The position numbers and the translations under genes were made by a program. DNA of 64,000 bases from Petunia secreta (Eukaryota > Streptophyta > Magnoliopsida > Solanales > Solanaceae): assembly GCA_029990175.1 (NCBI GenBank), contig JARKIP010000035.1:34424001-34488000 (forward strand), written 5' to 3'. Of the stretch, positions 20,288 to 30,200 are shown piece after piece. The notes beneath the pieces were generated by a model. The model had not been told where the DNA came from. It made no database searches and saw only the letters and a list, made by a program, of their open reading frames with translations. How positions within the stretch are numbered: the first letter of the stretch is position 1; the number at the start of each line of letters is the position of its first letter.

Positions 20288-21334
20288 AGTTGTAACCAAA
20301 GAGTTAAGGACCTCACAAGTTCACTCCCTCACGTGTATCACTCAAGAGATGTCACTCAATTTTCTTTCCACTCGTGTATACACTCAAGGTCGTTGGCTTT
20401 TATGACCTCACTCTATTGTTCTCACCACTCAAGCCTTTTTCCTCTCAAGACCTTCTTGTCTCTTAGTAATCACAATGGCAAGATTAATCAACTAATGTAC
20501 CCAAGTAACGGTTCGGAATGGAGTTAATGCGACTCGATGAACGGAAGCTAGTTTAGTGTGCACTTGAAGCAAGCAAATTCTACGACTTTAAGTAAAGACT
20601 TCAAGACACACAACACCATAAGGAATCAAAGATTAGTGTTAATAAAGTAGGCCTAATACCCTAGAAACACTAACCAAGAGGTACGGAAGCAAACGGAACA
20701 CAAAAAGACACGAAACGAAGCCAAACGGAGGCCTCCCAGGAGTGGGCGGTCCGCCTACTTAGGGTGGGCGCCCCACCTACTCAAAATACAGAGAGTAACC
20801 AAAAAATAGGCGGACCACCTACTATTTTGGGCGCCCCGCCTACTGGTGCTTTCAGCACAGTCCGAAAACGGGTTTTTGGCCCTTTTGCACCCAAATTTCG
20901 ATGTTCCAAGGTGTTTTTTTCCAATCCGAAGGTACCCAATGGTGTTTTCAACTACTCCAATCAATCCCCAATGATTTATAATAACACCCAATCCATGAAG
21001 AATCCAAATCAAGAAATTTCAATCAAATTCAAGGTTTTTTTCAATTTTGGGGTTTTTGATTTTTTTCAACTTTTGATTCTCAACACCAAATCATATAATA
21101 AGGGTACCAAATCAACGGGTAATCATCATAGATCAATCCCCGATATCAAACACCAAAGGAATCATCAAATCCAATCAACAATAAGAATTTTTTTGTAATT
21201 TTCACTTTTTTTTCAATTTTTTTGTTTTTCTTCTTTTCTTCAAGAACAAGAACAATAACAATAAAGTAAAGATAGGATGAACAAGGAACGTGGATTCGTA
21301 AGAACGAAACCCGAGCCTTGCTCTGATACCAAAC
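20288..21334 (-). other. T8 5' leader with primer-binding site and palindrome cluster
   Basis: Primer-binding site at 21320-21331. Palindromes at 20743-20848 (GGCGGTCCGCC, GGCGCCCC-type, GGCGGACCACC), matching the LTR mix. The shared leader block is near 20510-20545. Unlike the gag-bearing elements, no TTGTAGGTAC junction precedes the start codon. Confidence 0.72.
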
Positions 21335-22104
21335 TGATAAGGATCAAATACGCGGAAGCAAATAACAAGGATGCGGAAGCAACAATCACAAGATAACAAG
21401 AACGTAAGGGATTGGGGAGAATAGAAATAGAAGAAAGAATTGAATCAAACTAAACAATTAGATTAATTCAAAAGGGAGAAGAGACTTGAACCATTAAACG
21501 GGATTCACACTAGCGGTGATCCTCCATGGATTCAACGTAAGAGATACTCGAAATCAACGCTTCAATAAGAAAGGCCTAGCCTATTCTATCTCTCAATTCT
21601 ATCTTCAAAACTAGCTAAATGAAATAAATGACTAAGTGTGGTATTTATAGGTTCACCACACTTCTAAATGAAATGTCTAAAAGCCCTCAAATGTAATAAA
21701 AATAATACAAGCCTCGTAGGGCCAAAATAGGAATTACGCATGGCATTCCCGTGCAAAACAACGCAACTAGGCGCCCCGCCTAGTGTAGGTAGGCGCCCCG
21801 CCTAGTCTCATCAGGCGTCCCAAGCAGGCCCTCCGCCTACTGCAGAGGCGGACTGAGATCCAGAGGTCAGACACAAAGTGGGCGGTCCACCTAGTCAAAG
21901 GGGCGGTCCGCCTACTTCCTTGAAGGCTTGAAATGTCTCGAAATGTGTCTCCCGAGCCTCTCCTTTGGGGCCTAGGCGGTCCTCCTCCCGTGGCGCTCCT
22001 TTGCATGATCTTTAAGTCGCTTTCGGGGGCCTTGGCGGTACTCTTTGTGCTCTCAAGCTTAGCTCTTGATGGTTGGCGTTTTGGCTCCAATTTGGGTGTT
22101 ATCA
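21335..22104 (-). repeat. T8 5' LTR (770 bp)
   Basis: The sense start reads TGATAACACCC, against TGATAAGACCC in the 3' copy. TATA box at 21642-21649; palindromes at 21767-21920. Confidence 0.92.
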
Positions 22105-22262
22105 AACCCGATCTACCAATTTTTTTCAACTTTTCAAGTTTTTCAATTTTTTGTTTTCTTCAAATTTTTTAAGAACAACAACAAGAACAATGATAAACTA
22201 ACACAATGAACAAGGAACGGGGGTTTGTAAGAACATAACCCGAGCCTTGCTCTGATACCAAC
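22105..22262 (-). other. T7 primer-binding site and proximal leader
   Basis: Primer-binding site at 22249-22260, two bases from the LTR. The following bases (AAGGCTCGGGTTATGTTC) match T17. Interrupted by T8 at 22105. Confidence 0.82.
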
Positions 22263-22897
22263 TGATGCAGGGAAAAATAGCGCGGAAGCTAAACAACGAC
22301 ACAAATATGCGGAAGAGATAAATAACTAGATAGGTGATATCAAAGATATCGGGAAACAAGGATTGGGGAGTGAAGAAACGAGAAGAAAGAACGGATTAAT
22401 GAATTCAAGACATGAATTAATAATCCAAAAGGGAGAAATGAAACTCGAACCTTACAATGGAATCAAACTAGGTGTCGATCGCCATAGGTTCCAAGTTAAC
22501 GAGATACATGAAGCCTCGGGCTTCGGACTAGAAGGGCTCGGCCTCTTCTCTAATTCTCTCTTCTCAAATGTTCATACAATGTAAACTTCTCAATGAAAAT
22601 GGCTAAGGGGTGTATTTATAGTTTTTTCTAACCCCTTGTGAAATGACTAAAAAGCCCTCAAATGTTATAAAAGCATTACAAGCCTCGTAGGGCCAAAATA
22701 GGAATTATACATGAAATTCCCGTCCAAGCAAAACAACCAGGCGCCCCGCCTAGTGGGAGTAGGCGGTCCGCCCACATCTCTCCACTGCAGAGTGGGCGGC
22801 CCAAGCTCCAACAGAGGCGGTCCGCCCCTTCTTCAGGCGTCACAAAATCCAGAGGCTCAACTTCAACTAGGCGGTCCGCCCCTTTGAGTAGGCGGTC
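22263..22897 (-). repeat. T7 5' LTR, larger piece
   Basis: 635 bases containing the sense end CCCTGCATCA, a TATA box at 22613-22620 and GGCGGTCCGCC/GGCGCC palindromes at 22738-22897. T9 inserted in one of these palindromes, with duplication CGGTC (22893-22897). The rest of the LTR is at 38643-38842. Confidence 0.88.
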
Positions 22898-23793
22898 TGA
22901 TGCCGGGCAATCCACCACGAGGAGACCATTCACTCGGAGCCAAGCCAAGGATGTCCAAGAAGCGCATTTACACTTGGTGAGGAAGGGCCTTGAAGAAGGA
23001 AGCGATTGGAAGCCGTTCCGGGTGCTCAAACTAGGCCTCACGCCTAAGGAAGAAGAGAACCCAGCAGAGCTAGGCGCCCCGCCTAGCCCAGGCGCCCCGC
23101 CTAGGGAGCTCACTGCCTAAGGCTCAGAAAATGCACCAGGCGCCCCACCTGGCTAGTCGCCCAGCCTAGCTGAAGGCCAAGCCAGGCGCCCCGCCTAGCT
23201 TCAGGCGCCCAGCCTAGCTGAAGGCCAAGCCAGGCGCCCCGCCTAGCTTCAGGCGCCCAGCCTAGCTGAAGGCCAAGCCAGGCGCCTCGCCTAGATCCAG
23301 GCGCCCAGCCTAGCTTCAGCATGAACCAGGCGCCCCTCCCAGCCCCAGGCGCCCCACCTAGCTGCTGAACTTATGTTTCTTTTACTGTTTTGCCCTACGT
23401 GGCTTATTTGATGAACCTTATTAGTAAGGGTAATTACGTCTTTATGTAAGCTTGGGAAAACACTATAAATACCCAAGCCTAGCTTATTTTACACTTAGCT
23501 TATTATTGATATTGATGAATGTTGAACATTGAACATGAGCATGGCTCTTGGTATTGAATGAAACCCTTTGATCTTGGACTTGTATGTCTTCTAGCGGATC
23601 TAGATGAATACTCTTCCTCTCCGACCATTCTACTTGCGTGCTCGCGTTAGCTCGAGGGTAGTTGCATAGCGTAGGTGTTCTTGTCCTTCTCTCGGGGTGT
23701 AACGGAACAAGTTCTCCGTTGCTACTTGGGATTAGAGATCGAGTTACGTCTCGTTCTTTATCTTTTACTTTCCGCGTTTGATTTCCTACATCA
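22898..23793 (+). repeat. T9 5' LTR (896 bp)
   Basis: Ends are TGATGCCGGGC and TTCCTACATCA. The first 240 bases are open in frame with the polyprotein tail (T-R-S-Q-A-K to E-L-T-A). About 13 GGCGCC-type palindromes lie at 23078-23370. TATA box at 23464-23471. Confidence 0.93.
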
Positions 23794-25041
23794 TTTGGTA
23801 TCAGAGCAAGGCTCGGGTTTTGTTTCTACAAACCCCCGACCCTTGATTCTTCGTGCCTAGTATCTTTTCTTTTAGTTTCCTTGTTGTTGAAGTTATTGAA
23901 AGAAGAAAATTACAAAAAAATTGAAAAATTGAAAAATACAAAAATTTGGTGTAACTTGTTGATTTGGATGATTTGTGATATGGGTGTTATGGATTCTTAA
24001 TCGTGATTGATTTCCCGTTACTTGGATACCAAAATTGTTGGAATTGGTGAAGTTTGAAAAATTGAAACCCCAAAACCCCTTAAACCCTTGAAGAACTTGT
24101 TCTTGATGAATTTTGGCTTGATTCTTGGGTTGGATTGATGTTTGATTGGAAACTTGTTATTGGGGATTGATCTTCATTGAAAAACAAACAATTTGGTACC
24201 AATTTTGTGGGATTTGAACATGTATAACACCTTCTTTGATGAATCACAATCCTTGTTGAAACCCTTTTGATAAACCCTTGTGTTCTTGAGTTCTTGAGAT
24301 TGAACCCTGATTTGATTGATTGTTTGATTGAAATTTTGATTGGGTTTTGTTAAGGAAGATCAAAAACAACTTTGGGTATCATTGGATTGTGAAAACAAGT
24401 TGAAAACATCGGATTGGGAGCTTGAAAATCGACTTGAAACGAGTTTGGAACGAGTTGGAAAAAGCTTCAGGCTAGGCGCCCCGCCTAAGCCAGGCGCCCC
24501 GCCTGACTTGGCTACTGCCTAAGTCCCAGGCGCCCCGCCTAGACCCAGGCGCCCCGCCTGGCACACAGCACAACCCAGGCGCCCCACCTGAGTTTCAGGC
24601 GCCCCTCCTGAGTGCTGAACGCATTGTTTCGGGTAGATTTTCGTAGGTATTTCCCTTTGTTTGATAACGTAACATCTAGTTAGTACTAATTTGAGTAACC
24701 GATCTACTTGAATAGTGCTAACCCTTGATTGCTCTTAAGTGATTCGTGCCTAGCAAGGAGAGTAGAATTCTAAAGAAAAGCGTAGAATCTTTTAACTCAA
24801 GTCCTTCACTTCAAAGTGCCTAGCGTTCATTGAGTCCCATTAACTCCACTCACCCCGGAGTGTGCGTGACTCGTGAATAGTTTAGTTGAGTTGAGGAGTT
24901 GCTAATCATCTACGTGAAGCTTTGGAACTACAAGTTGAGTGAAATATCCACCGTCACCCAAAAGAGTGATCCGAGTGAACACAAGTGAGGGAGCGAGTTA
25001 GGTGTTTCAACTAACTCTTGTTTTCTTTGTTTGTAGGTACA
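23794..25041 (+). other. T9 5' leader with primer-binding site and palindrome cluster
   Basis: Primer-binding site at 23796-23807. Six AGGCGCCCCGCCT-type palindromes lie in spaced pairs at 24470-24618, around ACTGCCTAAG, a string also found in the LTR cluster. Shared leader block at 24831-24860. TTTTCTTTGTTTGTAGGTACA precedes the gag ATG. Confidence 0.8.
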
Positions 25042-26451
25042 ATGGCCAACGAAGGTCAAGATTTCATTAAGGAGGCCTTGGCTAATCTTCTTGCCAAGAT
25101 GGACCTCATGAACCAAAGGATTGACTCTCTTGAAAAGGGAGCCTCGAGTACTCAAGGAGAGCATGGGACCCCGAGTGTCCCAATTGAAAAGGGGACCCCG
25201 AGTGTCCAAATTGAGACCCGTGAAGGCTCAAGTAGTCCTACTTTTACCCCGGAGCAAGTTGTTGAATTGCTCAATCAACAACGGGTGAAGGAGGACCGAG
25301 AGAGAGTTGAACGAACGGGCATTCCCCGTATCTTAGACAATCCTCCAAGAAACTTTCCACTACCAAGACCCGTCCGAAATGTGCAACCTCTTGAGCAAGT
25401 TGTTGAGGCTCAAGAAGGGGAGGAAGTTGATTATGATGACAATGTGTATGAGTTTGATGATCACTTTCAACCAAGGCGAGCTATGAATTGGGGTCGAAAT
25501 GTGGATCGGGGTAGAGGCCGAGGTCGAGGGCCACCCTTAGGATATGGAGGGAGGAATGTTAGAAGGGACTATGTTGCTTATGATGATCACCATGGAGGCC
25601 AACCGGAGCCATTCCAAGGGGGTCGTGACAACAACAACAACCTTAATAGTGTGAAGCTCACTATTCCTTCTTTCAAAGGAAGTAGTGACCCGGTGGAGTA
25701 CATTGGTTGGAAATTGGCTATGGAGCGTATCTTTGACACCAATGATATGCCCGATGTGAAGAAAACCAAGTATGCAATATCCTCCTTTGAATCTTTTGCT
25801 TCTACTTGGTGGGAGTCAGTGAAGAGGAATAGAAGAAGGACGGGTATGGCTATTAATCTTACTTGGGAAGAGTTGATCCGTGTGATGGATGAGAAATACT
25901 TGACTAATCAATACCGGGTTGAACAACAAAGGCGTCTATATGATTTGAAGCAAGGTTACAAATCGGTTGGTGAATATTTCAATGAATTTGAGCAAATCCG
26001 AATGATCCTTGACTTAGATGATGAAGACAATGAGACGGCCATGATCCGTTTCAAAGGGGGCTTGAACCGAGACATAGCTTCACAATTGAAGTTCCACAAA
26101 TATGATGATCATTACAAGCTATGTGAAGATGCGGTTGAGGCCGAGAAATGGCTCAAGGAGGAGAAATCCCTCCGCTACAAGAGTAGCACTCCTACTCCAA
26201 CAAGCAAACCAAAGGATTGGAAGCCTCCTACTACAAATGCAAGGTTCCCAAGTGCAAGTGGAACAAGTGGTGCAAATGCTACCAAGGATGTGAAAAAGCC
26301 GTATGAGAAGAACACACCTAATGTGGGAGGTAACTCTAAAACTCAACTACATGCTCCTACTTCTTCTTCAATACAATGCCACAAGTGCAAGGGGTATGGT
26401 CACTTTGCTAGGGAATGTCCTACAAAGAGGACCATGATTGTTGTTGGTAAT
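25042..26451 (+). pseudogene. T9 gag (separated from pol by T10)
   Basis: 470 codons from ATG. Helical N-terminus (1-35); tandem G-T-P-S-V-x-I-E units near 45-60; an acidic linker; RGRGRGRG near 160; gag core about 200-400 (W-W-E-S near 265); basic linker; zinc knuckle C-x2-C-x4-H-x4-C at about 446-459. T10 inserted 11 codons after the knuckle, so translation now ends in its LTR. Gag packages the RNA and forms the particle; the knuckle would bind RNA. Confidence 0.9.
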
Positions 26452-27269
26452 TGATGAGAATCAAACGCGGAAAGTAAAAGATAAAGAACGAGACGTAACT
26501 CGATCTCTAATCCCAAGTAGCAACTGAGAACTTGTTCCGTTACACCCCGGGAGAAGGACAAGAACACCTACGCTATGCAACTACCCTCGAGCTAACGCGA
26601 GCACGCAAGTAGAATGGTCGGAGAGGAAGAGTATTCATCTAGATCCGCTAGAAGACATACAAGTCCAAGAACCAGAAGGTTTCATTCAATAATCAAGAGC
26701 CTTGCTCATGTTCATCATTCATAATCATCAATAATAAGCTGAGTGTAAAATAAGCTATGCTGGGGTATTTATAGTGTTTTCCCAAGCTTACACAAAGACG
26801 TAATTACCCTTACTAATAAGGTTCATCAAATAAGCCACGCAGGGCAAAATAGTAAAGGAAACATAAGTTCAGCAGCTAGGTGGGGCGCCTGGGGCTGGGA
26901 GGGGCGCCTGGTTCATGTTGAAACTAGGCTGGGCGCCTGGATCTAGGCGGGGCGCCTGGCTTGGCCTTGAGCTAGGCTGGGCGCCTGGCTTGGCCTTCAG
27001 CTAGGCTGGGCGCCTAGCCAGGTGGGGCGCCTGGTGCATTTTCTGAGCCTTAGGCAGTGAGCTCCCTAGGCGGGGCGCCTGGGGTAGGCGGGGCGCCTAG
27101 CTCTGCTGGGTTCTCTTCTTCCTTAGGCGTGAGGCCTAGCTTGAGCACCCGGAACGGCTTCCAATCGCTTCCTTCTTCAAGGCCCTTCCTCACCAAGTGT
27201 ATGTGCACTCCTTGGATCTCCTTAGCTTGACTACGTGTGAATGGTCTTGAGGGGGTTTGGGTCTCATCA
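26452..27269 (-). repeat. T10 3' LTR (818 bp)
   Basis: Sense start TGATGAGACCC, end GATTCTCATCA. TATA box at 26766-26773. GGCGCC palindromes at 26878-27100. The first 220 bases of its sense strand encode the last 72 residues of the polyprotein. Confidence 0.94.
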
Positions 27270-30200
27270 TCCTCCCCTTCTTGAGAAGATTTCGTCCTCG
27301 AAATTGAGGCATCATCACCCACGACCGCATCATCACCTACATCCAAAGGAACCAAGTCACAAACATTAAAAGTATTAGAAACTTGATACTCACTTGGCAA
27401 GTCGACCACATAGGCGTTGTTGTTTATCTTTGAAAGCACTTGGAATGGGCCATCGCCACGGGGTGCTAACTTCCCTTTTCTAAGGTTTGGAAACCTTTCT
27501 TTCCGGAAGTGCACCCACACATAGTCACCCTTCTTGAGTTCCACCTTCTTGCGTCCTTTGTTTTTCTTGGAAGCAACCTTAGCATAGGCTTCCTCCAAAT
27601 TCTTCTTTGCCTTTGCATGGAGTTCCATCATTGCCTTCGCTCTAGCTTTACCTTCAAAATTAACAACCATTTCCCTTGGCAAAGGGGTTAGATCAAGGGG
27701 AATCAAGGGGTTAAAACCATAAACACACTCGAATGGAGTCATGCCAATCATTCTATGCACGGTTCGATTGTAGGCAAACTCCATAAGAGGTAAACGATCA
27801 ATCCAAGTCCCGGCCTTACCCCGGGTCATGGCTCTAAGAAGAGCACCCAAGGTTCGGTTTACCACTTCCGTTTGCCCATCGGTTTGTGGGTGGTGGGACG
27901 TGGAGAACAAGAGCTTGGTGCCTAAAGCACCCCATAAACTTCGCCAAAAATGGCTTAGGAACTTAGTGTCCCTATCACTCACTATAGTTTGAGGCACACC
28001 ATGTAACTTCAAAACATTTTCAACAAACAAGGAAGCTACATGTTGGGCATCATCGCATTTCTTGCACGGAATGAAATGAGCCATCTTTGAGAACCTATCC
28101 ACAACAACATAAATGCTATCATGGCCTCCCCTAGTCCTAGGTAATCCCATCACAAAATCCATTGAGATATCCAACCAAGGACTAGTAGGTACGGGAAGAG
28201 GGGTATACAACCCATGGGGGAGAGCTTTGGATTTAGCACGCTTGCACTCAAGGCAATTGTTGCAAAACTTTTCCACTTGCACCCCCATCTTTGGCCAATG
28301 AAATTGTTCTTTAAGAATAGCCAAAGTCTTTCTTGTGCCAAAATGTCCCATGAGTCCCCCGCAATGTGCCTCTTGCACAAGCAACTCCCTCCAAGAGGAC
28401 TCCGGAATGCACACTCTACCATTTTTGAAGATATAACCTTTAACCCATTGGTATTTTTCAACTCTCTCCCCCTTCTCTAGAGCGTCATGGACACTCTTTA
28501 GCTTTGGGTCATGAGCATACATCAATTTAATGCTCTCAAAACCCATGAGCTTAGAGGTGAGAGTGGTGGCTAGAGCAAACTTTCTCGAAAGCGCATCCGC
28601 CACAACATTGTCCTTCCCTTTCTTATATTGAATCACATAGGGAAAGGACTCAATGAATTCAACCCACTTGGCATGTCTCTTATTGAGCTTCTCTTGGCCT
28701 CTCAAATGCTTGAGTGACTCATGGTCACTCTTGATTACAAACTCACGAGGCCAAAGATAGTGTTGCCAATGGGCAAGGGCTCTCACAAGGGCAAACAACT
28801 CCTTGTCATATGTAGAATAGTTCAAGGAGGCCCCTTTCAACTTTTCACTAAAGTAGGCGATGGGTTTGCTATCTTGCATTAATACACCACCAATTCCCAC
28901 CCCCGAGGCATCACACTCAACCTCAAATGCCTTTCCGAAGTCGGGCAATTGCAATAGAGGGGCGGTACTCAACCTACTTTTCAATTCATGGAAGGCCTTC
29001 TCTTGAGGCTCTCCCCAAACAAACGGTTGGTCTTTCTTCACCAATTCGGTGAGTGGAGCGGCAATGGAGCTAAAGTCTCTCACAAATCGCCTATAAAAGC
29101 TTGCGAGACCATGGAAGCTCCTCACTTGAGTCACGGTAGTAGGAGTAGGCCAATCACGTATGGCCTCTACCTTAGACTCATCCACCTCCACTCCTTGGGC
29201 ACTCACAACAAACCCAAGAAAGACAATCTTATCCACACCAAAGGCACACTTTTTGAAATTAGCATAGAGCTTTTCGGCTCTTAAAGCATCAAGCACTTGC
29301 CTAAGGTGGTCAACATGTTCATCCATTGTCTTACTATAGATCAAGATATCATCAAAATAGACAACAACAAACTTGTTGATAAAAGACTTCAAAACATGAT
29401 TCATGAGTCGCATGAAAGTGCTAGGTGCGTTGGAAAGCCCGAAGGGCATTACCAACCATTCATAGAGACCGAATTTGGTCTTGAATGCGGTTTTCCATTC
29501 ATCCCCGGGTTTCATCCGGATTTGATGGTAACCGGACCTAAGGTCGATTTTGGAAAAGACACACGACCCACTCAATTCATCCAACATATCATCAAGCCGT
29601 GGAATAGGGTGACGGTACTTGACCGTTATCTTATTCACGGCTCGGCAATCTACGCACATTCTCCAAGTGCCGTCTTTCTTTGGGACAAGAATGACCGGTA
29701 CGGCACAAGGACTCAAACTCTCCCTTACCAAGCCTTTGGAAAGCAAGTCATCAACTTGTTTTTGCAACTCCCTCGTATCCTCGGGATTGCTTCTATACGC
29801 CGGCTTGTTCGGGATTTGAGAGCCCGGAATAAAGTCAATTTGATGTTCAATTCCTCTCAAGGGAGGTAAGCCATCGGGCATCTCATCCGGGAACATGTCC
29901 CCAAAGTTTTCCAAGACATCTTTCAAAGCACTAGGCATAGGGCTAGAAGAAAAATCACAATTAGAGTTAAGGATCATACCTTTGTGCACTAGGCATAGGA
30001 GGAATTTGGTGCCATCATTACCTTTCAAGAGCTCGCCCGGTTGCATCATGGCACACATGCCACCGGTAGATGAAGTAGGTGGGATTGCCACCATGCTTTT
30101 GGACAAAGGGCTAGTCTCAATGAGTGACTTAGCCTTTGCCACCTCCCTCAACTCCTTCATTTTCTTGTAGTCATCACTCACTTGCTTAGGAGTGAGAGGT

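Larger units (their letters stand above)
16270..22104 (-). mobile_element. T8: complete non-autonomous element with disordered N-protein, 5,835 bp
   Basis: Minus-strand element with a perfect duplication AACCC (16265-16269 and 22105-22109). LTRs are 770 bp (3' 16270-17039; 5' 21335-22104), with four differences seen by eye. It encodes two adjacent reading frames. The first (18827-20287) is a D/Y/S/G-rich protein with a protease-like domain lacking its active site. The second (17094-18872) is the unknown domain shared with T2, T3, T11 and T14. There is no RT, integrase or recognisable gag. The first frame shares its N-terminus with T17. Confidence 0.92.

Noticed and set aside
23078..23370. Regularly spaced GC-rich repeats as a CRISPR array
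   Set aside because: Spacing is irregular, the intervening sequences are themselves repeated between elements, and the units are short palindromes within an LTR.
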